Assembly: GCA_003514765.1 (NCBI GenBank)
Contig: DOOY01000038.1
Location: 1 to 18,785, forward strand
Length of the DNA stretch: 18,785 nucleotides
Origin: Nitrosomonas sp.
Lineage (GTDB): Bacteria; Pseudomonadota; Gammaproteobacteria; Burkholderiales; Nitrosomonadaceae
Reading direction: 5' to 3'
The position numbers were made by a program, and so were the translations under genes. Each line of letters begins with the position of its first letter. The stretch's first letter is position 1. The notes beneath the pieces are model-generated. The model ran no database searches, was not told the DNA's origin, and was given only the letters and a program-made list of their open reading frames with translations. Shown here one piece after another: positions 7,188 to 14,089 of the stretch.

Positions 7188-8513
7188 ATGTCGGAATCGA
7201 ATAAAACACCTACAACTGCTTTAGCCCCGAACGCATCCGCGACTTTACCCGAAACCGGGGTAAATTCAGAAATAATTGATTGCGGCGCGGTACCTGATAA
7301 AGAAACCATCCACGAATGGCCCATTTTGCTCGTGCTCGCTGCCATCCAATTTGTGCATATCCTGGATTTTATGATGATTATGCCGCTGGGGCCCGAATTC
7401 TTCAGGCTTTATGAGATCACGCCGCAGCAGTTTGGTTTTCTGGTGACGGTCTATACCTTCAGTGCTGCGATTTGCAGTTTTATGGCCGGTTTTGTAGTGG
7501 ACCGCTTTGATCGCAAGCATGCGCTTATTTGTTTTTGTTCGGGATTTTCGCTGGCGACATTGTTGTGCGCATTGTCGATAAACTATGAAATGCTGTTATG
7601 CAGCCGGGCGGTAGCCGGTATGTTCGGGGGATTGCTGAGTGCGACCATATTTTCAATTATTGGGGATCTGATCCCCTCATCACGGCGCGGCAAGGCCACC
7701 GGAACCGTGATGTCCTCCTTTTCATTCGCAGCTGTTGCCGGTATGCCGGCTGGTCTGTTTCTTGCGAATATGATCAGCTGGCGCGTCCCATTTGCGGTAT
7801 TGGCGCTGCTGGGCTTGATGATTATTCTGGCGGCTTATCGATTGCTGCCGTCGGTAAAACCGCATTTGCACCCTGCGTATCAGGATGTTTCGCCGGGGGT
7901 GTTGAATCAGTTCAGAAATATTTTTTTGAACCGGAATCATATCTTTGCCTTTCTACTCATCGCGATGCTGATGTTCTCCAGCTATCTGGTTATCCCGTTT
8001 ATCAGTGTTTATATGGTGACAAATGTCGGCATGCATGAAAACGAATTGCCGTATCTTTATTTTTTTGGCGGATTATTCAGTTTTTTCACAGCAAATCTTT
8101 TCGGCAGGTTCACAGACCGGTATAACAAAAGAATGATGCTCGGGGTGCTGGCGCTGCTGTCTTTAGTGCCTATCCTGTGGATTACCCATATTTCAAAAGC
8201 ACCGCTGTTTCTGGCGCTGACAGCGACGACATTATTCATGATACTGGTCACGGGCCGGATTATCCCATTAATGGCCCTGGTGGTGGCCTGCGTGAGGCCG
8301 CATTTGCGTGGCAGTTTTATGACGTTTCATATGTCGATACAACAGCTGTCAGCGGGTTTGGGTTCACTCTTGGCCGGTTCCATGATGGTGATGACCGCGC
8401 AGGGGGAAATGATGCATTTTGATACCGTGGGTATGATTGCAGCCGTGATCACTGTGATCGGTATTTTGCTGGTCACGCAGTTGAAGACAATTGAAGAACT
8501 GGATAAAAAGTGA
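7188..8513 (+). CDS. MFS family transporter (DHA1-like efflux)
   Basis: A 441-residue membrane protein with about 12 hydrophobic segments. A soluble N-terminal tail of about 43 residues, unusually long, precedes the first segment. Motif A of the major facilitator family is seen as GFVVDRFDRK (residues 101-110), with the related GRFTDRYNKR in the second half. FVHILDFMMIMPLGP (55-69) is typical of the DHA1/AraJ-like proton-coupled efflux group. The substrate cannot be told from sequence. The ATG at 7188 has only a weak ribosome binding site. Its stop overlaps the start of the DUF3025 gene by four bases, so the two are translationally coupled and may work together. Confidence 0.9.
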   Translation: MSESNKTPTTALAPNASATLPETGVNSEIIDCGAVPDKETIHEWPILLVLAAIQFVHILDFMMIMPLGPEFFRLYEITPQQFGFLVTVYTFSAAICSFMAGFVVDRFDRKHALICFCSGFSLATLLCALSINYEMLLCSRAVAGMFGGLLSATIFSIIGDLIPSSRRGKATGTVMSSFSFAAVAGMPAGLFLANMISWRVPFAVLALLGLMIILAAYRLLPSVKPHLHPAYQDVSPGVLNQFRNIFLNRNHIFAFLLIAMLMFSSYLVIPFISVYMVTNVGMHENELPYLYFFGGLFSFFTANLFGRFTDRYNKRMMLGVLALLSLVPILWITHISKAPLFLALTATTLFMILVTGRIIPLMALVVACVRPHLRGSFMTFHMSIQQLSAGLGSLLAGSMMVMTAQGEMMHFDTVGMIAAVITVIGILLVTQLKTIEELDKK

Positions 8514-9337
8514 GTTTGACGCACTGGCATTCGCATTTTATTGATCTTTCTCCTGTTTTTGAGCCTTTTAGGCCACTGGCGGGGGACATCGAGACGCTCA
8601 GCGACTGGCCGACCTGTCAGGATTTGGAGAATCTGATGCAGCATGTGAGACAAGAAGTGTCGACATATTCCGGTGCTCCGGTTCGTTTTGTATCGCAGGA
8701 AAACACAGCCAATGATGCGTTTGAACAACAGTATGAGCCCCGGATTTACCTGACCGGTGAAGTGGCTACGCGACCGGAGAGCTGGCATGATTTTTTTAAT
8801 GCCTTGGTATGGATGACATTTCCACATGCCAAGGCAGCGCTGAACCGGATTCACTATCACGCATTGATCCATGCAACGCATCGCAACATCGAAAAACGGG
8901 GGCCGTTGAGAGATGCGTCGACACTGTTTGATGAATCGGGTGTGATTGTACTGAGCAGTCAGAAGACACTCATCGAATTACTGCAGCAGCATGCGTGGAA
9001 AAAAGTTTTTTGGGAATACAGAAAAACAGTGCTGTCATCAATGCGTTTTATGGTGTTTGGTCACGCATTACACGAAAAAGCACTCAATCCCTATGTTGGC
9101 ATGACCGGTAAGGGTATTTTCTTTCAGGTGGAGGAAGCATTCTTTCGTGAGGCGCTGGTCGCGCAGTTGCAAGTTGTTGATCGATGGTTGACGGATTTCC
9201 TGTTGCAAAAACTAGCTTCCAACGCCGATCTGTCGCCGATTCCGGTATTGGGGTACCCAGGGTGGTCGGATGAAAATGCCGCCGCTGATTATTATGACAA
9301 TGCGCAATATTTTCGCCCGCTTGTCCGTACAAATTGA
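8510..9337 (+). CDS. DUF3025 family protein
   Basis: A 275-residue cytoplasmic protein of the DUF3025 family, recognised by WHDFFNALVWMTFPHAKAALN (about residues 92-112) followed by LFDESGVIVLSS (139-150). No catalytic function is known for the family. The GTG start at 8510 shares GTGA with the stop of the MFS transporter gene, indicating translational coupling. No signal peptide or membrane segment is visible. The stop at 9335-9337 is followed by about 130 bases before the glycosyltransferase gene. Family assignment is good; the role is unknown. Confidence 0.85.
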   Translation: MSLTHWHSHFIDLSPVFEPFRPLAGDIETLSDWPTCQDLENLMQHVRQEVSTYSGAPVRFVSQENTANDAFEQQYEPRIYLTGEVATRPESWHDFFNALVWMTFPHAKAALNRIHYHALIHATHRNIEKRGPLRDASTLFDESGVIVLSSQKTLIELLQQHAWKKVFWEYRKTVLSSMRFMVFGHALHEKALNPYVGMTGKGIFFQVEEAFFREALVAQLQVVDRWLTDFLLQKLASNADLSPIPVLGYPGWSDENAAADYYDNAQYFRPLVRTN

Positions 9338-9380
9338 GCCGGGTATCTTGCGCAACCATGTCGAGTATCGGTGAATGCCT

Positions 9381-9386
9381 TATAAT
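9381..9386 (+). promoter_or_regulatory. Possible -10 box ahead of the polysaccharide genes
   Basis: TATAAT lies 89 bases upstream of the glycosyltransferase start. No good -35 box sits at 16-18 bases upstream. It would place a 5' leader of about 80 bases before the gene. Confidence 0.3.
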
Positions 9387-9413
9387 TTACATAAAGAGGG
9401 TTATTTTTACATC

Positions 9414-9473
9414 ATGAATTGCAATAAAGCTGGCTACGGTAGCTGTATTTTCGACCTTGGAGGGGCGGTTTGA
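9414..9473 (+). CDS. Possible 19-residue leader peptide before the glycosyltransferase
   Basis: A short frame from ATG at 9414 encodes MNCNKAGYGSCIFDLGGAV and stops at a TGA that overlaps the TTG start of the glycosyltransferase (TTGA). It could couple translation of the next gene. Its own ribosome binding site is poor: GAGGG lies 13 bases upstream. The peptide may be chance. Confidence 0.25.
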   Translation: MNCNKAGYGSCIFDLGGAV

Positions 9474-10570
9474 GTCTGCCTTTATTACGTATCGGGCTGG
9501 TGGGGCCGCTGCCGCCGCCCTATGGCGGCATGGCTAATCAGACCCGTCAACTGGCCAGGCTCTTGCAGCAGGAAGGCATTCAGGTTGAACTGGTTCAGGT
9601 AAACGCGCCTTATCAACCCGCCTGGGCTGGAAAAATCAAAGGAATCAGGGCTGTTTTCAGACTGGTGCCGTATTTGGTTCGTCTATGGCAGACTGCCGGC
9701 AGCGCGCAGTTGCTTCATATTATGGCGAATTCGGGTTGGGCATGGCATTTATTCGCCGCGCCTGCCATCTGGATTGCCCGGTTCAGAAAAACGCCCGTGA
9801 TTGTCAATTATCGGGGTGGCGAAGCGGAAGCATTTTTTCAGAGATCCTTTTTCTGGGTTAAACGCAGTCTGGATAGAACGGATGCGATTATTGTACCATC
9901 CGGCTTTCTTGAAGCGGTCTTTCACCAGAGAGGTTATGCCTCTAAAATCATACCCAATATTATCGATTTGAGCCGGTTCAGTGTGAAGCCGGTTGCAGAT
10001 AACACAAACCAGTCTGAAGCGCCGCATATCGTAGTCACACGTCACCTGGAGGCGATTTATGATAATGCCACGGCGATACGTGCATTTCATATCGTCAATA
10101 AAACATTTCCGTGTGCGCGGTTGACCGTCGCCGGCGCCGGGCCGGAAAGGAAAATGCTGGAAAATCTGGTAGCTGAACTCGACCTGCAGGGTACGGTTAA
10201 ATTCACCGGCCGTATTGATAACGATGCCATCGCTGCGCTTTACCAGCGTGCAGATATGATGATCAACGCCAGTCTGGTGGATAATATGCCGATTTCAATA
10301 CTGGAAGCACTGGCCAGTGGCGTGCCTGTCGTCAGTTCCGATGCGGGCGGTATTCCTTATCTTGTGGAACATGGTAAAACCGCGTTGCTGGTACCCAAAA
10401 AAGACGCCGCGGCGATGGCCGAAGCGATGCTGCAAATCCTGCAAAGCCCTGAACGGGCAGACAGCCTGCGCAAAAACGGCATTGCATCCCTTGAACAGTA
10501 CACTTGGAATTCGGTAAAGCATCATTTACTTTCCGTTTATCGCCAGGTACTGGAAAACAACCAACGTTGA
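9470..10570 (+). CDS. Glycosyltransferase, GT4 family
   Basis: A 366-residue GT-B fold enzyme that transfers sugar from a nucleotide donor, probably in cell-surface polysaccharide synthesis. The TTG start is set by a strong GGAGGGG 6 bases upstream and an in-frame stop at 9440. The N-terminal acceptor domain begins IGLVGPLPPPYGG, with the glycine loop typical of GT4. In the donor domain, RHLEAIYDN (191-199), GAGPER (222-227) and ISILEALASGVPVVSS (275-290, with E279) are the expected nucleotide-sugar motifs. It is 10 bases ahead of the PaaK-like gene, so they form one operon. Donor and acceptor sugars cannot be told. Class is firm. Confidence 0.9.
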   Translation: MSLPLLRIGLVGPLPPPYGGMANQTRQLARLLQQEGIQVELVQVNAPYQPAWAGKIKGIRAVFRLVPYLVRLWQTAGSAQLLHIMANSGWAWHLFAAPAIWIARFRKTPVIVNYRGGEAEAFFQRSFFWVKRSLDRTDAIIVPSGFLEAVFHQRGYASKIIPNIIDLSRFSVKPVADNTNQSEAPHIVVTRHLEAIYDNATAIRAFHIVNKTFPCARLTVAGAGPERKMLENLVAELDLQGTVKFTGRIDNDAIAALYQRADMMINASLVDNMPISILEALASGVPVVSSDAGGIPYLVEHGKTALLVPKKDAAAMAEAMLQILQSPERADSLRKNGIASLEQYTWNSVKHHLLSVYRQVLENNQR

Positions 10571-10580
10571 TAGAATCTAG

Positions 10581-11975
10581 ATGAATAAACCACCCGTCAC
10601 ATCAAAAAAAATAAAAACAACAAAAAGTCTTTATACAGCCTGGGTTTCCGGTTTTTTCTTTCCATTGCACGAGAAATTTAAAAAGCATACGAGCGTTGCC
10701 CTGCGCAGACAACTGGAAGAATCGCAATGGTGGGATAATACGCGTCTGCGGGATTTTCAGCTGACTAAACTGCGTGATTTTCTAATGCATGCACAGGCTC
10801 ATGTGCTTTATTACCGGCATTTGTTTTTGGAAAACAAATTTGATCCTGCCGATCTGCGTTCCTTGTCCGATCTGGCACTGCTTCCATTTTTAACCAAATC
10901 TGTAATCAGACGCAACATCCGTGGACTGAAGTCGGATAACGCCCGGTATCTGGCGCACTACAATACCGGCGGTTCCAGTGGCGAACCGCTGGTGTTCTAT
11001 ATCGGTAAAGGCCGCACGAGTCACGATATCGCCGCCAAATGGCGCGCGACACGCTGGTGGGGTGTGGATATTGGCGATCCTGAGATCGTCATCTGGGGTT
11101 CGCCGATCGAACTCGGCGCGCAGGACCGCCTGCGCAGTCTGCGTGACCGGATTATGCGCACAAGATTGCTTCCCGCCTTTGAAATGTCCGAGCAGAAAAT
11201 CGATGGTTTTTTGGCAGAAATACGCGCAACGAGGCCCAAAATGCTGTTCGGCTATCCTTCTGCGCTATCACATATTGCCCGCCATGCCAAAATACACGGT
11301 ATTCGCATGGACGATCTGGGCATACAGGTGGCGTTTGTGACTTCAGAGCGCTTGTACGACGATCAGCGTGAGCAAATCAGCACAGTGTTTAACTGTCCGG
11401 TCGCCAACGGCTATGGCGGACGCGATGCCGGTTTTATCGCACATGAATGCCCGGAAGGCGGGATGCATATCAGCGCTGAAGATATCATTGTCGAAATCAT
11501 CGATGCACAGGGTAATCCACTGCCGCCGGGCGAATCCGGCGAAATTGTCGTGACTCATCTGGCCACGCATGATTTTCCGTTCATCCGCTACAAAACGGGC
11601 GATATGGGCATTCTGCACGATAAGCCCTGCGCCTGTGGGCGCGGTCTGCCATTAATCCGCGAAATTCAGGGGCGCAGCACCGACTTTGTCGTGGCTCAGG
11701 ACGGCACCGTGATGCACGGCCTGGCGCTGATTTATATCCTGCGCGACCTGCCGCAAATCGAGGCATTTAAAATCGTTCAGGAAAGTCTGAACGAAACCCA
11801 TGTCTATTTAGTGAGTAAAACCAGCCTGGATCAGCTGGTGCGGTTGCAGATCGAGCACGCGTTTAAAGCCCGGCTGGGTCAGGCGGTGACGATTGTCATC
11901 GAGCAAGTCGCACAAATTCCCGCTGAGACATCGGGTAAATTTCGTTATGTCGTGAGCAAAGTTGCCAACAGATAG
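10581..11975 (+). CDS. PaaK/CapK-like adenylate-forming enzyme
   Basis: A 464-residue member of the phenylacetate-CoA ligase (PaaK) branch of the adenylate-forming superfamily. Seen: the ATP-binding loop NTGGSSGEP (128-136), YGGRD (278-282), RYKTGD (336-341) with the ATP-ribose aspartate, a CxC pair at 350-352, and GRSTDF (364-369). Phenylacetate degradation genes are absent; next to a glycosyltransferase the better reading is the CapK group found in capsule and exopolysaccharide loci, where such enzymes are thought to activate an acyl group that decorates the sugar. That role is inferred. The ATG at 10581 has only a weak ribosome binding site, perhaps compensated by readthrough of ribosomes from the upstream gene. 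Confidence 0.85.
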   Translation: MNKPPVTSKKIKTTKSLYTAWVSGFFFPLHEKFKKHTSVALRRQLEESQWWDNTRLRDFQLTKLRDFLMHAQAHVLYYRHLFLENKFDPADLRSLSDLALLPFLTKSVIRRNIRGLKSDNARYLAHYNTGGSSGEPLVFYIGKGRTSHDIAAKWRATRWWGVDIGDPEIVIWGSPIELGAQDRLRSLRDRIMRTRLLPAFEMSEQKIDGFLAEIRATRPKMLFGYPSALSHIARHAKIHGIRMDDLGIQVAFVTSERLYDDQREQISTVFNCPVANGYGGRDAGFIAHECPEGGMHISAEDIIVEIIDAQGNPLPPGESGEIVVTHLATHDFPFIRYKTGDMGILHDKPCACGRGLPLIREIQGRSTDFVVAQDGTVMHGLALIYILRDLPQIEAFKIVQESLNETHVYLVSKTSLDQLVRLQIEHAFKARLGQAVTIVIEQVAQIPAETSGKFRYVVSKVANR

Positions 11976-12077
11976 AGCAGGCAACCAGTGGGATAACGGG
12001 CTTGTGCGTATCGATCGGCGCAACAATATGTTTATACCGGTGAATAAATCAATGTTTTCATGATGAAGGAGAGATTT

Positions 12078-12239
12078 ATGTCTGACACAGATTTTCCTGC
12101 TTCAATTGCAACACCCGCCAAAACGATTGACGAAGTCATCAATCAGCTTACAAGTATCGTCGAATGGTCCAAGGATAATAATTCTCGCATCGGCTATTTC
12201 GCCGCGCTTCACCGCAAAGTGGTAACCATAACGCAATGA
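12078..12239 (+). pseudogene. Truncated DUF5995 family gene, N-terminal fragment
   Basis: A 53-residue frame with a strong ribosome binding site (AAGGAG before ATG at 12078). Its sequence, including IDEVINQL and NNSRIGYFAALHRKV, resembles the start of DUF5995 proteins (typically over 200 residues), which read on into a VT..V segment. Here the frame runs RKVVTITQ and stops, with no continuation in another frame before the VOC gene. I read it as the surviving 5' end of a deleted gene, since the good ribosome binding site remains but the body is lost. It could still be translated. The family match is from memory. Confidence 0.6.
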
Positions 12240-12261
12240 CTCTACTTCGTTCCGATTGCGT

Positions 12262-12267
12262 TATAAT
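12262..12267 (+). promoter_or_regulatory. Possible -10 box for the VOC gene
   Basis: TATAAT lies 28 bases before the ATG at 12295, in the short gap after the truncated DUF5995 gene. No convincing -35 box is seen at normal spacing. Confidence 0.3.
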
Positions 12268-12294
12268 TACCCTTTCATTATGAGGGACATCGAT

Positions 12295-12663
12295 ATGAAA
12301 AATCCGATAGGCTGGTTTGAAATTTATGTGCAGGATATCTCAAGAGCGAAGCAATTCTATGAGGCCGTATTTTCGGTAAAACTGGAAGAACTGAAGATGC
12401 CGGATATAGAAATGTATACGTTTCCGATGTCCGAGGAAGGTTACGGCGCGTCTGGTGCGATAGTCAAGATGACAGACTGTCCTTCAGGCGGTAACAGTAC
12501 GTTGGTATACTTTACCTGTGACGATTGTGCGGTTGAAGAAAAGCGTGTTGCAGAAAACAGCGGAAATATCATCAAGGAAAAGTTTTCGATAGGTGATTAC
12601 GGTTTTATTTCTCTGGTTACCGATACTGAAGGTAATATGATAGGACTGCATTCAATGAAGTAG
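12295..12663 (+). CDS. VOC (glyoxalase/bleomycin-resistance) family protein
   Basis: A 122-residue protein of the vicinal oxygen chelate fold. The start at 12295 is supported by GAGGGA about 7 bases upstream; the longer frame from 12256 begins at a TTG within the -10 region. It opens NPIGWFEIYVQDISRAKQFYE, the standard first beta-alpha unit, and ends with DTEGNMIGLHS, the typical last strand carrying a possible metal ligand. One short repeat of the fold is present twice in about 120 residues, so it may work as a dimer. Substrate unknown; such proteins range from glyoxalases to antibiotic-binding proteins. Confidence 0.88.
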   Translation: MKNPIGWFEIYVQDISRAKQFYEAVFSVKLEELKMPDIEMYTFPMSEEGYGASGAIVKMTDCPSGGNSTLVYFTCDDCAVEEKRVAENSGNIIKEKFSIGDYGFISLVTDTEGNMIGLHSMK

Positions 12664-12679
12664 CCGGATGATTTTGGCA

Positions 12680-12876
12680 AGCCTTGGAAAGCTTCTGCGT
12701 TGCCGTTGTAGCGTTTAACAAAGCCCAAAACGCACATTTATTATGCATATTTTTATGTAGTAGATATTGTGTTTCACCTGCGCATCGGTTCTCAGGCGCT
12801 CAAAGTCTATTTCCGGTTTCTCGCCTGTCTTTGCCGAACATTACCTGGCTCGAGAACGTTTTTAACGTCCTGTTAC
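12680..12876. repeat. MITE-like repeat with inverted ends, diverged copy 2
   Basis: A diverged relative of 3491-3631. Shared exactly are TCTGCGTTGCCGTTGT (12694-12709) and ATTATGCATA (12740-12749), and near the right end GCCTGTCTTTGCC and CTCGAGAACGTTTTT (12850-12864) match the first copy with few changes. The left end CCTTGGAAAGCT is degraded; the right end GTTTTTAACGTCCTGTTA (12859-12876) is recognisable. About 50 extra bases sit in the middle. It fills the gap between the VOC gene and the convergent OsmC-like gene. Short open frames inside it are shadows. Boundaries are approximate. Confidence 0.65.
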
Positions 12877-12922
12877 TGTTAAACAAGTTTCGGTGTACTG
12901 ATTATTCTGTTTCCTGAGACAA

Positions 12923-13333
12923 TTATCCGATTTCAAAATCATGCGTAATTTTTACTGTATTCTTTAGCATAATCGAAGCCGAGCAATATTTCTCAGCGGA
13001 CAAATTGATCGCACGTTCAACCTGCTGGGGGTTGAGATTGTTGCCGGCGAGTATGAAATGCAAGTGAATATGGGTAAAAACCTTGGGGTCTGTTGTTGCG
13101 CGCTGTGCCTCAATGTTTACAACACAATCGGTGACATCCTGGCGCGCCTTTTTCAGAATGAAAATGACGTCAAACGTCGTGCAGCCGCCGAGTCCCATCA
13201 AAATCATTTCCATCGGGCGCGGACCCTGGTTTTGTCCGCCGGCTTCGGGTGCGCCGTCCATTAATATCTGGTGACCACTGTCAGATTCGCCGAGAAAGCT
13301 GACATTACCTTTCCATTGAATACATGTTTTCAT
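12923..13333 (-). CDS. OsmC/YhfA-like peroxide-detoxification family protein
   Basis: A 136-residue protein of the OsmC fold. Two cysteines fit the family's redox pair: C51 in GLGGCTTFDVIFILKKAR and C117 in EKYCSASIML. RPMEMILMGLGGC is the characteristic approach to the first cysteine, and the pattern is closer to YhfA than to OsmC itself. OsmC proteins reduce organic hydroperoxides; activity of the YhfA branch is less clear. No strong ribosome binding site precedes the ATG at 13333. A strong terminator hairpin (13361-13408) separates it from the cytochrome gene upstream on the same strand, so it needs its own promoter in a very short space (13334-13360) or relies on readthrough. Confidence 0.85.
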   Translation of the reverse strand: MKTCIQWKGNVSFLGESDSGHQILMDGAPEAGGQNQGPRPMEMILMGLGGCTTFDVIFILKKARQDVTDCVVNIEAQRATTDPKVFTHIHLHFILAGNNLNPQQVERAINLSAEKYCSASIMLKNTVKITHDFEIG

Positions 13334-13360
13334 ATTTTTCTAGTCATTAATAGTGGCATT

Positions 13361-13408
13361 CAGCAATAAAAAAGCCGACGTCAAATCGCGTCGGCTTTTT
13401 TATTGCTG
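13361..13408 (-). terminator. Perfect long-stem terminator, probably bidirectional
   Basis: Bases 13361-13380 and 13389-13408 are perfect reverse complements, giving a 20-bp stem with an 8-base loop (TCAAATCG). The stem holds a GC core (GCCGACG) flanked by A-run and T-run, so either strand yields hairpin plus U-tract. It starts 10 bases after the cytochrome c gene stop on the minus strand and is clearly its terminator. Confidence 0.9.
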
Positions 13409-13417
13409 CAGCCTGAT

Positions 13418-13729
13418 TTAGTTAAGCGATAGAATGAAGTCCGCCAAGACTTTAGCGTTTTCATCGCTGACCATTGCATTAGGCGGCATTGGAACCGGAC
13501 CCCAGACACCGTTGCTGCCGTTTTTGATTTTGTCAGCCAGATAGTCTGAAGCGCCATCCTCACCAGCATACTTGGCAGCGACTTCTTTCAGGCTAGGACC
13601 AACCAGCTTGGTGTCAACATTATGGCAATTCAGACAACCGCTGTTTTTTGCCAGATCTGCGTCAGCTTGTGCATTAGCTGCCAGCAATAATGCCGATGCA
13701 GCGACCACTCCAATTAAAACTGCTCTCAT
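13418..13729 (-). CDS. Cytochrome c-552 (class I, c8-type)
   Basis: A periplasmic single-haem electron carrier. The 103-residue precursor has a signal peptide cut after ANAQA (residue 22), leaving 81 residues starting DADLAK, the same mature length and start as the cytochrome c-552 of Nitrosomonas europaea as I recall it. The haem site is CLNCH (C32, C35, H36) and the distal ligand is M81 in VPMPP. In ammonia oxidisers this protein carries electrons from cytochrome c554/cM552 to terminal oxidase and peroxidase. A good ribosome binding site (AAGGAAAC) sits 7 bases before the ATG. The gene is closed by the perfect hairpin at 13361-13408. This gene is the main clue to the organism. Confidence 0.95.
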   Translation of the reverse strand: MRAVLIGVVAASALLLAANAQADADLAKNSGCLNCHNVDTKLVGPSLKEVAAKYAGEDGASDYLADKIKNGSNGVWGPVPMPPNAMVSDENAKVLADFILSLN

Positions 13730-13753
13730 ATTGTTTGTTTCCTTATTAAAAAT

Positions 13754-14063
13754 TTATATAGGGACTACTATTTTACCCTGAACTTCACAGATATGCAGCA
13801 ACTCCTGTAAATCGGATAGGGCGGCAGGCATCTGTGTGCTTTGCTAACCCAGGCAATCGCTGCATTAGCTGTTTGATCTGTGGGCAGAGCGTTGTTAAGA
13901 CAGCCGGGTAAATCGACAAGTTCCGCAGGCAGGTTTAAAACCAGTACGTCTGGAAATGGTCGCTGTGCAAGCACCTGCTTACTCGGGGAATACGAATCGT
14001 CGGGACTGGCGGCATATGTTGCAACAAATAGGGACTTGTTTCGCCACACAGATGGTTGGGCAT
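13754..14063 (-). pseudogene. Collapsed remnant of a YyaL (DUF255) gene
   Basis: From ATG at 14063 the minus strand reads MPNHLCGETSPYLLQH, the characteristic N-terminus of YyaL/DUF255 thioredoxin-domain proteins (usually about 680 residues). A frameshift follows, and the next frame gives ASPDDSYSPSK, in the place of the family's NPVDWYPWG. The reading then runs into RPFPDVLVLNLP...LPGCL, AAIAWVSKAHRCLP and, after a second frameshift, SDLQELLHIC, which resemble the family's C-terminal end. The central 600 or so residues, including the CxxC thioredoxin site, are missing. I infer an internal deletion plus two frameshifts. The rimO gene ends 26 bases upstream on the same strand, and the remnant's tail lies in the cytochrome c promoter region. 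The family match is from memory. Confidence 0.65.
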
Positions 14064-14089
14064 GGCCGTGGTATACGTTTCAGGTAAGT

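Noticed and set aside
12684-12917. 77-codon frame after the VOC gene
   Set aside because: It lies within the diverged repeat copy; a similar shadow frame crosses the first copy at 3419-3634.
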